This document shows, piece after piece, positions 16,831 through 24,418 of a stretch of 64,000 bases of DNA. Made by a program: the position numbers and the translations under genes. The notes below the pieces were generated by a model that saw only the letters and a program-made list of their open reading frames with translations, had not been told where the DNA came from and ran no database searches. Numbering within the stretch: the stretch's first letter is position 1; each line of letters opens with the position of its first letter. Source of the stretch: Mycolicibacterium frederiksbergense (GTDB taxonomy: Bacteria; Actinomycetota; Actinomycetes; Mycobacteriales; Mycobacteriaceae); the NCBI RefSeq assembly GCF_029893345.1, contig NZ_JARXVE010000006.1:1-64000 (forward strand), in the 5' to 3' direction.

Positions 16831-17576
16831 CGTCCGACTGCGGCGTAGGCGCGGGCGTCGTCGGCTCCCGATCGAGGGGCGATTCGCTGAGCCTCGGTGA
16901 AGTATCGCGACAACTGCTGGGGGTCGGCGTGGTTGGCGAATGTACGGCTATCCCACCACATCATCTTCGTCTGGTACCGCTCGTCCGGGTACGGCGTCGC
17001 CGGGATCTTTGTGGCCAACACTCCGCCGGATGACAACCAGCGTTTCAGAACGTAGGCCGCCGCCGTGGCCATGGCGAACTGAATGTTGAGCAGTGACATC
17101 GCGTGCAATGGCATGCGCGCCAGCGTATCGGTGAGTGCCCGACTCTGTTCGGGGTCGTCGCAGACCCAGGCCGTCTTCATCTCGACCACGCCGAAAGGCA
17201 GGCGGTCGGCGATCATTTTGTGCACCGAGTCCAGCCCGGGCTGTCCGTTCCATTCGACAATCGCATGGCTTTCTTCGACCCTTCGATAGGGTCCTTTGGC
17301 GCGTAGGCCGCCGACAACTCGACCGGAACTGTTGATTCCGACGCAGAACAGTGCCGTATCGTCGCCGGTCTGTAACTCATGCAGGTCAAGTGCCTGTTCG
17401 ACGCCGTGTTTGCGGTAGTTCGACTGGGCGCCGCGGACATATTCATTCCACAGTTCGCGCTCCGCGCCGGGCTGGGCCACGACGATGGTGCACTCGCTGC
17501 CGGCGTCCCACCAGCTCGGGCTTTCGTCCAAAGTGATGGCGGAGCGGCCGGTGGCATCGAGTTGGGGAGCGGTCAT
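16827..17576 (-). CDS. Conserved partner of the MoeY-like protein, possible acyltransferase-type fold
   Basis: A 249-residue soluble protein, first gene of the leftward operon, overlapping the MoeY-like gene as ATGA, so the two products are probably made in a fixed ratio. The middle part (GRVVGGLRAKGPY, VEWNGQPGLDSV, then GVVEMKTAWVCDD) and the C-terminal PYPDERYQTKMMWWDSR are conserved-looking. The arrangement reminds me of N-acyl-amino-acid synthase/GNAT-like proteins, but this is a weak impression. Position corresponds to Rv1356c in M. tuberculosis. Function unknown; a substrate-loading role for the ThiF/nitroreductase partner is a fair guess. Confidence 0.65.
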   Translation of the reverse strand: MTAPQLDATGRSAITLDESPSWWDAGSECTIVVAQPGAERELWNEYVRGAQSNYRKHGVEQALDLHELQTGDDTALFCVGINSSGRVVGGLRAKGPYRRVEESHAIVEWNGQPGLDSVHKMIADRLPFGVVEMKTAWVCDDPEQSRALTDTLARMPLHAMSLLNIQFAMATAAAYVLKRWLSSGGVLATKIPATPYPDERYQTKMMWWDSRTFANHADPQQLSRYFTEAQRIAPRSGADDARAYAAVGR

Positions 17577-18059
17577 CTGAGATCCATTTCGTAGGTCGGC
17601 CGGCCGTCACCAACGGAGCGGCTGATTTGGTTGCGTACGCGGTCGTGCGAATACGTGAGATGAAGTATCGCGCTGCGTGATGGTGAAATTCCAGCGAGCT
17701 GAGAAATCTTGTCCAGCTGTAGGTTGAATTCGATGGTCTGGTCCCAGATTTACCCACGGGTACATGCAATTGTGGCAAATTCAGAAACCACTATTCATGC
17801 CGTATAGCTGTATTGAACCCGTGCGTAGCAAAATTTCTTAATTGACGGCGACGCTAGCTGAACTTCGGGGTGTCCGGTTGGAGAAATTTTGCTGTCTCGG
17901 CCCGCAGCCAGCCCGGGCCGGGGAGCCGCGCACCGTGGCTGGGAATCGACTGGGCGTGACCGTGGGCCGTTCAGGTCGGTGCAGCGGCGGGGCGGCCCGG
18001 CCACCCGGACCCGGTACCGGCGGGCTGCCTCACCGGCCCGCCGGACGGATGAGATTCTT
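17577..18059. other. 483-bp divergent intergenic region
   Basis: Lies between the leftward moeY operon and rightward purU, so it must hold both promoters. The half from 17630 to 17860 is clearly less GC-rich than the surroundings, and includes a 12-bp inverted repeat (17827-17893). The half next to purU is very GC-rich, with small inverted repeats such as CAGCCA/TGGCTG at 17905-17941. I could not match it to a known riboswitch. Confidence 0.5.
17827..17893. repeat. Perfect 12-bp inverted repeat with 43-bp spacer
   Basis: AGCAAAATTTCT at 17827-17838 and its exact reverse complement AGAAATTTTGCT at 17882-17893. The AT-rich arms stand out against the GC-rich genome. No transposase is nearby and no target-site duplication is evident. 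It may be a regulatory stem-loop in the purU leader, a pair of operator arms, or a very small mobile-element remnant. Confidence 0.5.
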
Positions 18060-18956
18060 ATGGTGATGACACAGGAATACCCGAAAGCGACCTCGTTGCC
18101 GGCCCAGGACGTCGGCAGGCTGCTGCTGCGTTGTGCAGACCGGCCCGGCCTGGTCGCGGCCATCAGCGGCTTCCTCACCGGCGCCGGCGCCAACATCGTG
18201 TCGCTGGATCAGCATTCCACCGAACAGACCGGTGGAACCTTCATCCAGCGCACGATCTTCCACCTGCCGGGTCTGGCCGCGGTGCGTGACGAACTGGAGC
18301 GCGACTTCCAGCGGGAGGTGGCCGGGCCGTTCGAGATGGACTTCCGTCTCACCGAAGCCGCCAAACCCAAGCGGGTGGCGCTGCTGGCGTCGCGGGAGGA
18401 CCACTGCTTGCTGGATCTGTTGTGGCGCAACCGGCGCGGTGAATTGGACATGTCGGTGGTCATGGTCATCTCGAACCATCCCGACCACGCCGATCAGGTG
18501 CGCGCATTCGGTGTGCCGTATCTGTACGTTCCCGCGACTCGGGAGAACCGGGCCGAGGCCGAGCAGCGGATACTTCAGTTGTTGCACGGCAATGTCGACC
18601 TGGTGGTGCTGGCCCGCTACATGCAGATCCTCACCCCGGAGTTTCTCGATGCCGTGGGCTGTCCGCTGATCAACATCCATCATTCCTTCCTGCCTGCATT
18701 CATCGGTGCCGCGCCGTACCGGCGGGCCAAGGAGCGTGGGGTCAAGTTGGTCGGGGCGACAGCGCATTACGTGACCGGGGATCTCGATGAGGGGCCGATC
18801 ATCGAGCAGGACGTGGTGCGCGTGGACCACCGCCACTCGGTCGCCGATCTGGCGCGGCTGGGAGCCGACGTGGAACGGCTGGTGTTGTCGCGTGCGGTCC
18901 TGTGGCACTGTGAGGACCGGGTAGTCCGGTTCGGGAATCAGACCGTGGTCTTCTGA
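18060..18956 (+). CDS. purU: Formyltetrahydrofolate deformylase PurU
   Basis: Hydrolyses 10-formyl-tetrahydrofolate to formate and tetrahydrofolate, balancing one-carbon pools and supplying formate. The N-terminal ACT domain (about 18-90, LLRCADRPGLVAAISGFL) is the regulatory part; the formyltransferase-like domain follows (about 100-298), with the catalytic NIHHSFLPAF and GDLDEGPIIEQ segments intact. Length of 298 residues is typical. The frame is open far upstream, but similarity starts near the ATG at 18060; ATG 18066 is an alternative. A MaoC gene follows 22 bp later and may be co-transcribed. Confidence 0.92.
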   Translation: MVMTQEYPKATSLPAQDVGRLLLRCADRPGLVAAISGFLTGAGANIVSLDQHSTEQTGGTFIQRTIFHLPGLAAVRDELERDFQREVAGPFEMDFRLTEAAKPKRVALLASREDHCLLDLLWRNRRGELDMSVVMVISNHPDHADQVRAFGVPYLYVPATRENRAEAEQRILQLLHGNVDLVVLARYMQILTPEFLDAVGCPLINIHHSFLPAFIGAAPYRRAKERGVKLVGATAHYVTGDLDEGPIIEQDVVRVDHRHSVADLARLGADVERLVLSRAVLWHCEDRVVRFGNQTVVF

Positions 18957-18978
18957 GCACGGTTCGAGAGGAGTGACG

Positions 18979-19431
18979 GTGAGAGTCTTCAATGGTCTTG
19001 ACGAACTCGCGGTGGCGGCCGGCAGTGAGCTGGGCCCGACCGACTGGTTGGAGATCACCCAGGAGCGGGTGAACCTGTTCGCCGACGCCACCGATGATCA
19101 TCAGTGGATCCATGTGGACCCCGACAAGGCGGCCGGCGGGCCGTTCGGCGGGACGATCGCACATGGCCTGCTGACCCTGTCGTTGCTTCCCCATTTCACC
19201 CATCAGCTGTATCGAGTCGACAATGTCGCGATGGCGATCAACTACGGCTACAACAAGGTTCGGTTCATCACGCCGGTACGGGTCGGCGCCAAGATCCGGG
19301 CGCGCGCGGCGATCGCCGATGTCACCACACTCGATGGTGCGGTGCAGTCGACCATGACGGTCACCGTTGAGATCGAGGGTTCGGACAAGCCCGCCGCGGT
19401 TGCCGAATCGATCGTGCGCTTCATCGCCTGA
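18979..19431 (+). CDS. MaoC-family (R)-specific enoyl-CoA hydratase, HtdZ-like
   Basis: A 150-residue single hot-dog protein that hydrates trans-2-enoyl-CoA to the (R)-3-hydroxyacyl-CoA. The hydratase motif NLFADATDDHQWIHVDP near residue 35 contains the catalytic Asp and His, followed by GPFGGTIAHGLLTLSLLP. The sequence is very close in pattern to M. tuberculosis HtdZ (Rv0130). GTG 18979 is preferred over GTG 18973 since AGAGGAG lies six bases upstream. It follows purU in the same direction, but a functional link is not obvious. A terminator hairpin follows. Confidence 0.9.
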   Translation: MRVFNGLDELAVAAGSELGPTDWLEITQERVNLFADATDDHQWIHVDPDKAAGGPFGGTIAHGLLTLSLLPHFTHQLYRVDNVAMAINYGYNKVRFITPVRVGAKIRARAAIADVTTLDGAVQSTMTVTVEIEGSDKPAAVAESIVRFIA

Positions 19432-19439
19432 CAGCTCGC

Positions 19440-19467
19440 GCGGCCGGCCTCGAGGGAGACCGGCCGC
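19440..19467 (+). terminator. Hairpin after the MaoC gene
   Basis: A perfect 8-bp stem GCGGCCGG/CCGGCCGC with a 12-nt loop, eight bases after the MaoC stop and followed by TTA. Probable terminator of the purU-maoC unit. Confidence 0.6.
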
Positions 19468-19542
19468 TTAGTCATGCGATCACTTCGACGATGATCGTCG
19501 GAATCGCTGGTATGAAGTGACATCTCAGTTAATATCGGCCCC

Positions 19543-20034
19543 ATGCCCGACTCTTCGCCGCACCGCGGCATGGTGTTAGCCACTGTCGCACTGGTCCTGG
19601 CCACGGCCGCCCTCGGATTGTCCGTGTGGACGCACTTTCGGCCGTCGCCCGACCCTGCGCCGCAGCCGTCCTACACCGACGCGCAACGCGCCGACGCCAA
19701 GATGAAGATATGCGCGGCCACCGATGTGGTCCGTCGCGGAGTTTCCCGCAACACCAACCTGGAGAGCCCGGGCGGGCCTGAGGATGTGACCGGTGCCCTG
19801 GCGGTGGCGGCGAACGCCCGGTTGTCGATGTATGACGGCGGGCAGTATCTGCTGGCCCGGTTGGACCCGGCGACCGCGGACGATCTGGCGACCGCGGTGC
19901 GCAAGTTCGCCAACGATCTGTTGGATATCGGCGCGGCCGCCACGGCCGGGGCGCAGAACTCGGACGAGGAGCAGGCGGCGCGGCTGCGGGATGCCGCCGC
20001 GGCGAATACCACCATCCAGGAACTATGCAGATGA
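19543..20034 (+). CDS. Small alanine-rich exported or membrane-anchored protein
   Basis: A 163-residue protein with a short N-terminus, one hydrophobic segment (about 10-32, MVLATVALVLATAALGLSVW), a proline-rich linker (RPSPDPAPQPS) and a polar alanine-rich outer domain with two cysteines (KICAATD and the penultimate ELCR) that could form a disulfide. This layout is common for mycobacterial envelope proteins of unknown function. The stop is one base from the convergent FadD stop. No enzymatic motif is visible. Confidence 0.7.
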   Translation: MPDSSPHRGMVLATVALVLATAALGLSVWTHFRPSPDPAPQPSYTDAQRADAKMKICAATDVVRRGVSRNTNLESPGGPEDVTGALAVAANARLSMYDGGQYLLARLDPATADDLATAVRKFANDLLDIGAAATAGAQNSDEEQAARLRDAAAANTTIQELCR

Positions 20035-20035
20035 A

Positions 20036-21514
20036 CTAGCTGTTGTACAGTGCCGCAACGTCACTGGGACGGACTTTCAGGGCGGCATTGCGGGGGAGTG
20101 AATCGACGATCGCGACGGCTACCGGCACATGATGGCTGGGTAGCGCTTCGCGGACCAGACCTTTCAGCTCCTCGCCGGTGGGAGCAGCAGCGCCGCGTCG
20201 TAACTCGACCGCGGCGAACGGCACCGCGCCCAGTCGCGGATCCGGCACTCCGACGACACACGCATCGAGAACGCTGGGGTGTGAGATCAGCACCCGGCGA
20301 ACGGTTTCCGGCAGAATCTTGAACCCGCCGCGATTGATCGCCCCATCGCTGCGTCCATGCAGGGTGACGAACCCGTCCTCGTCCATGGAGGCCAGGTCGG
20401 TGGTGCGCACCCAATCCGGCCCGATCACCGCCACACTGGCCTCAAGCAAGCCGACACCGCCGGCGGGAACTTCGGCCCCGGTGTCGGGGTCGACGATACG
20501 CACCCGCACCCCGGGCAGAGGCAACCCGACGCTGTCGGGTTTGGCCACGCCGTAGCGGCGGTACAGTTCGGGAGTCCAGGTGCACACCGAACCCGCGAAT
20601 TCGGTTGCCCCGTAAGCCCACAACAGAGGTATCCGGTAGCGGGTTTCAAACTCCGCACGCAATTCGGGTTCCAGCGGTCCGGAACCGCCGGACAGACAAT
20701 CCAGGGAGGCCAGGTCCTCGGGGGGAACCTCGGCCTGCAGCAGCATCCGGATGATCGCGGGTTGCACCCCAGCACGGGTGATCCGGTAGGTCTTGATGGC
20801 ACGGACCCACTCCGCGACACTGAACTTCTCCACCAGCACCATGCGCTTGCCGCTGCACGGGGCGGCCAGCAACTGGCAGACGCCGATGCTGCCGAACGGC
20901 CAATACACCAGCGCGGGCGGATCGTCGGGCCCGACCACCTCGGCGCCCGCGCCGATGGTCATGCTCAATACGGTATGGGCTAAAACGTTGGTGGCGATCG
21001 GGATTCGCTTCGGCGGACCGGTGGTGCCGCTGGTCAGAAGATGCAGGCCGGCCTGTTCCAGCACCGGGTCGTGCCGGCTGTCCGGTTGCCGGTCCGCGGT
21101 CGGGCCGATCCCGAGGGGATCGTCAGACAGTGCGAAACCGGCCGATCCGGCCAGGCGCACCGCATTGTTGAGTTCCGGAGTCCAGTCCTCGGCATCCGCG
21201 AGAATCGCTGGAAGTGCCAGAGTTTCGACGTCACGCGCAATCGCCGCGGCCGACTGATACGAGTAGACCATCACCACCGGGCGCCGCGATGCGATGAACC
21301 CGAGAATCGCCGCGGCGTGGGCAACCCGGTTGCGCACCACAATGCCGACCGGTTCGCCGTCCTGGACGCCGGCGTCGTGTAGCGCGGCCGAGATGCGTCC
21401 GGTGAACTCCGCAATCTCGTTCCCCGAATACCACTTTCGGTTGAACTCGATGAACGGTCGGTCGCCGTAGGCGTCCAGCCCGGCGGCCAGGGTGTCGGCG
21501 AAGTCTGCGGACAT
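20036..21514 (-). CDS. Class I adenylate-forming enzyme (acyl-CoA ligase, FadD type)
   Basis: A 492-residue AMP-binding protein that would activate a carboxylic acid as acyl-AMP and then acyl-CoA. The P-loop LLTSGTTGPPKRI (near 165), the YGATEFAGS aromatic-pocket loop, TTDLASMDEDGF with the ribose-binding Asp, and the C-terminal RNAALKVRP with the catalytic lysine are present. It is last of a leftward SDR-FadD gene pair (6-bp gap) preceded by FadE, so its substrate likely feeds that dehydrogenase. A paralogue of the same subtype lies at 31182-32630. Substrate unknown. Confidence 0.82.
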   Translation of the reverse strand: MSADFADTLAAGLDAYGDRPFIEFNRKWYSGNEIAEFTGRISAALHDAGVQDGEPVGIVVRNRVAHAAAILGFIASRRPVVMVYSYQSAAAIARDVETLALPAILADAEDWTPELNNAVRLAGSAGFALSDDPLGIGPTADRQPDSRHDPVLEQAGLHLLTSGTTGPPKRIPIATNVLAHTVLSMTIGAGAEVVGPDDPPALVYWPFGSIGVCQLLAAPCSGKRMVLVEKFSVAEWVRAIKTYRITRAGVQPAIIRMLLQAEVPPEDLASLDCLSGGSGPLEPELRAEFETRYRIPLLWAYGATEFAGSVCTWTPELYRRYGVAKPDSVGLPLPGVRVRIVDPDTGAEVPAGGVGLLEASVAVIGPDWVRTTDLASMDEDGFVTLHGRSDGAINRGGFKILPETVRRVLISHPSVLDACVVGVPDPRLGAVPFAAVELRRGAAAPTGEELKGLVREALPSHHVPVAVAIVDSLPRNAALKVRPSDVAALYNS

Positions 21515-21520
21515 GCCGGC

Positions 21521-22342
21521 CTAGAACTGGGTCGCACCCAAGTCGACGGCGACCCGGCTGGCGGTGACAAACCGCGATTCGTCGCTGGCCAGCCAGCACG
21601 CGGCGTCGGCGATGTCCTCGGGTTCGGCGATGAAGTCGGGCAGGAACGGGGTCACCATCTGCATTAGTCCCGGGTTGGTCTCATTGGCCCGGTTCAGGGC
21701 AGCCATCATGTCTCCGGTGCCCATCGGGGTGTTGACCGCCCCCGGATGCAGGCTGTTCACCCGGATCCTGTGCTTGCCCAGTTCGGCGGCGAACGCCCGG
21801 GCCAGGCCCGTGACACCGTGCTTGCTTGCGGTGTAGTGCACCATGAACGGCTGCATCTTGATGCCCGCGGCCGAGCTGATCAGGATGATCGAGCCGCCTC
21901 GGCCACCGTCGATGATGTGCTGAGCGCCGGCCATCACGGTGTTCCAGGTTCCGGTCAGGTTGATGTCGATGACGTCGCGGAACGACTCGGGTGTGGTTTC
22001 ATTCCAGGCTTCCGGCACGGTGATTCCGGCGTTGGCGATGATGATGTCGAGCCGGCCGAACTGCGCGACGCCCTTGTCGACAACGGCGCGCAGCGCGTCG
22101 AGGTCGCGAGTATCTGCGGCCGCGGCCACGATCCCGCGCCCGGTGGCCTCGACCAGTCGCACCGTCTCGGCCAGATCATCCGGAGTCGCCGAATCGTAGG
22201 GAACACTCGGCGGCAGTGGCCCGGCGATGTCGATTGCGATGATGTCGGCGCCCTCGTTGGCCATCCGGACGGCGTGCGCGCGTCCCTGACCGCGGGCGGC
22301 TCCGGTGATGAAGGCGACTTTCCCGGCCAGCCGGTCACTCAT
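21521..22342 (-). CDS. Mycofactocin-dependent-type short-chain dehydrogenase
   Basis: A 273-residue SDR. The N-terminal GKVAFITGAARGQGRAHAVR followed by EGADIIAIDI is characteristic of the mycofactocin-coupled SDR subfamily, in which the bound nicotinamide cofactor is not exchanged and electrons pass to the peptide-derived redox carrier mycofactocin. The catalytic SSAAG... YTASKHG (Ser, Tyr, Lys) is intact. Such enzymes usually oxidise alcohols. It sits between FadE and FadD, so alcohol-to-aldehyde oxidation before CoA activation is plausible. The mycofactocin biosynthesis genes are not in this window. Confidence 0.83.
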   Translation of the reverse strand: MSDRLAGKVAFITGAARGQGRAHAVRMANEGADIIAIDIAGPLPPSVPYDSATPDDLAETVRLVEATGRGIVAAAADTRDLDALRAVVDKGVAQFGRLDIIIANAGITVPEAWNETTPESFRDVIDINLTGTWNTVMAGAQHIIDGGRGGSIILISSAAGIKMQPFMVHYTASKHGVTGLARAFAAELGKHRIRVNSLHPGAVNTPMGTGDMMAALNRANETNPGLMQMVTPFLPDFIAEPEDIADAACWLASDESRFVTASRVAVDLGATQF

Positions 22343-22358
22343 CGATTCCCTACCTCCT

Positions 22359-23543
22359 CTAGTGCGTATTTCTGGTTGCGGCCTTGACCAAGCCGCCGCC
22401 GATGATCAGACGCTGGATCTCGCTGGTGCCCTCGTAGAGACGCAGCAGCCGGACCTCGCGGTAGATGCGTTCGACTGGGACCTCGCGCATGTAACCGGTG
22501 CCACCGTGGATCTGTACCGCCAGATCGGCTACGTTGCCTGCCATTTCGGTGCAGAACAGCTTGGCTGCCGACGGAGCGATGCGGCGGTCCTCACCGGTCA
22601 CCCACTTCTGCGCGGCGTCACGGACCAGGGCCCGCCCGGCCAGCACTCCGGTCTGCTGGTCGGCGAGCATCGCCTGCACCAGTTGGAAACTGCCGATCGG
22701 TTGGCCGCCCTGGGTGGCCGCTGCGGCGTAGGCCACCGATTCGTCGAGCGCGCGTTGTGCGGATCCGACCGCGAGTGCGGCGATGTGCACCCGGCCGCGG
22801 GCCAGGGAGGTCATGGCGGCCCGGTAGCCGACATCCTCGTTGCCGCCGACCAGCGCGCTCGCCGGCACTCGCACGTCGGTGAAGGTGACGTCGGCGGTCC
22901 AGGCCCCCTCCTGGCCCATCTTGGCGTCCTTGGTGCCTACCTCGACGCCTGCCGCGTCGGCCGGTACCAGAAAAACAGCGATACCCGGGCCGGCCTGATC
23001 GGCGGGGCGGGTGCGGGCGAACACCACGAACAGATTCGCGGTGGGCGCGTTGGTGATGAATCGCTTCTGACCGTTGATCACCCAGTGATCACCTTCGCGA
23101 ACTGCCTTGGTGCGCAATCCCGCCGGGTTGGATCCGGCGCCGGGCTCGGTCAGCGCGAAAGAAGCGACGACGTCACCGGAGGCGATTCCTTCCAGCCACC
23201 GGGTCTTCTGCTCATCGGTACCGAATCCCACCAGTACCTGGCCCGCGATGCCGTTGTTGGTGCCGAACATCGACCGCAATGCCAGTGAGGTGTAGCCGAA
23301 TTCCATTGCCAGCTCGACATCCTGGGCCAGGTTGAGCCCGAGGCCACCCCACTGCTGGGGAATCGCGTAACCGAACAGTCCCATGTTCTTGGCCTGCTCG
23401 CGGAGGTCGTCGGGCACTTTGTCGGTGGCCAGGATCTCGTTCTCGCGGGGCACCACGGCGGAGCGGATGAAGCTGCGGGTCTGCGCCAGGATCGCCTGGA
23501 AGTCCTCGTCGCTGACCTCGGCAGTGGCCGCAGTGCTGGTCAC
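22359..23543 (-). CDS. Acyl-CoA dehydrogenase (FadE family)
   Basis: A 394-residue acyl-CoA dehydrogenase introducing the 2,3-double bond in an acyl-CoA with FAD as cofactor. FALTEPGAGSNPAGLRTKA and WVINGQKRFITNA form the flavin/substrate region; QLVQAMLADQQT, QIHGGTGYMREVPVERIYRE and RLYEGTSEIQRLIIGGGL complete the fold. The catalytic glutamate of the YEGTSEIQ motif is present, so it should work as a homotetramer. GTG start with GGAG upstream. First gene of a leftward FadE-SDR-FadD unit, divergent from FabG-FadA-FadE. Confidence 0.87.
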   Translation of the reverse strand: MTSTAATAEVSDEDFQAILAQTRSFIRSAVVPRENEILATDKVPDDLREQAKNMGLFGYAIPQQWGGLGLNLAQDVELAMEFGYTSLALRSMFGTNNGIAGQVLVGFGTDEQKTRWLEGIASGDVVASFALTEPGAGSNPAGLRTKAVREGDHWVINGQKRFITNAPTANLFVVFARTRPADQAGPGIAVFLVPADAAGVEVGTKDAKMGQEGAWTADVTFTDVRVPASALVGGNEDVGYRAAMTSLARGRVHIAALAVGSAQRALDESVAYAAAATQGGQPIGSFQLVQAMLADQQTGVLAGRALVRDAAQKWVTGEDRRIAPSAAKLFCTEMAGNVADLAVQIHGGTGYMREVPVERIYREVRLLRLYEGTSEIQRLIIGGGLVKAATRNTH

Positions 23544-23587
23544 AGGGGACTCCTTTGCTCCGTCGCATCAGGGGTGACGAATCGCCA

Positions 23588-23623
23588 AGATCGTATATGA
23601 CAATATTGCGAGATCGTATATGA
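23588..23623. promoter_or_regulatory. Two direct repeats AGATCGTATATGA in a divergent promoter
   Basis: The 13-bp sequence AGATCGTATATGA occurs exactly at 23588-23600 and 23611-23623, 23 bp apart, in the 134-bp region between the divergent FadE and FabG genes. The repeated AT-rich boxes are likely binding sites of a regulator controlling both operons; the GntR protein at 26865-27533, last in the rightward operon, is the nearest candidate. Confidence 0.45.
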
Positions 23624-23677
23624 AAATGGGTGACGGTTCGACGGAGCCCTGGATCAGGAGTAAGGAGAGGTGATCAG

Positions 23678-24418
23678 GTGTCATTGCTGACTGGTCAGAC
23701 TGCGGTGGTGACCGGTGGCGCCCAGGGTCTGGGCCTCGCCATCGCTCAACGATTCATCGCCGAGGGCGCCCGAGTGGTGCTCGGCGACCTCAACCTTGAG
23801 GCCACTGAGGCGGCCGCCGCCGAGCTGGGCGGCCCGGAGGTGGCCGCCGCGGTGCGCTGCGATGTCACCTCCGCTGCCGACGTCGAGGCGTTGGTGGCCA
23901 CCGCCGTCGAACGCTTCGGCGGGCTGGACATCATGGTCAACAACGCCGGCATCACCCGCGACGCGACACTGCGCAAGATGACCGAGGAGCAATTCGATCA
24001 GGTCATCGCGGTGCATCTGAAGGGAACCTGGAACGGCACGAAATCGGCCGCGGCGATCATGCGGGAGAACCAACGTGGCGCGATCGTGAACATGTCCTCG
24101 ATCTCGGGCAAGGTCGGCCTGATCGGCCAGACCAACTACTCGGCGGCCAAGGCCGGCATCGTCGGCATGACCAAGGCTGCTGCCAAGGAGCTGGCGCATC
24201 TCGGGGTGCGGGTGAACGCCATCCAGCCGGGCCTGATCCGTTCGGCGATGACCGAGGCCATGCCGCAACGGATTTGGGACCAGAAGTTGGCCGAGGTGCC
24301 GATGGGGCGGGCCGGTGAGCCCGACGAGGTGGCCAAGGTTGCGCTGTTCCTGGCCAGCGATCTGTCCTCGTACATGACCGGCACGGTGCTCGAGGTGACC
24401 GGCGGTCGGCACGTATGA
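23678..24418 (+). CDS. SDR-family 3-oxoacyl reductase / 3-hydroxyacyl-CoA dehydrogenase (FabG-like)
   Basis: A 246-residue SDR with the TGGAQGLGLAIA nucleotide-binding glycine motif, NNAGI, and the catalytic SSISG... YSAAKAG residues. It is preceded by AAGGAGAGG and starts at GTG 23678, not at the open-frame start 23630. First gene of FabG-FadA-FadE-GntR, with ATGA overlaps between the enzymes. In that context it most likely oxidises a 3-hydroxyacyl-CoA in beta-oxidation rather than serving fatty-acid synthesis; sequence alone cannot tell direction. Confidence 0.85.
   Translation: MSLLTGQTAVVTGGAQGLGLAIAQRFIAEGARVVLGDLNLEATEAAAAELGGPEVAAAVRCDVTSAADVEALVATAVERFGGLDIMVNNAGITRDATLRKMTEEQFDQVIAVHLKGTWNGTKSAAAIMRENQRGAIVNMSSISGKVGLIGQTNYSAAKAGIVGMTKAAAKELAHLGVRVNAIQPGLIRSAMTEAMPQRIWDQKLAEVPMGRAGEPDEVAKVALFLASDLSSYMTGTVLEVTGGRHV

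Noticed and set aside
17894..18059. Possible riboswitch in the GC-rich leader of purU
   Set aside because: Some inverted repeats are present, but I could not match conserved cores of folate, cobalamin, glycine, SAM or c-di-AMP riboswitches.
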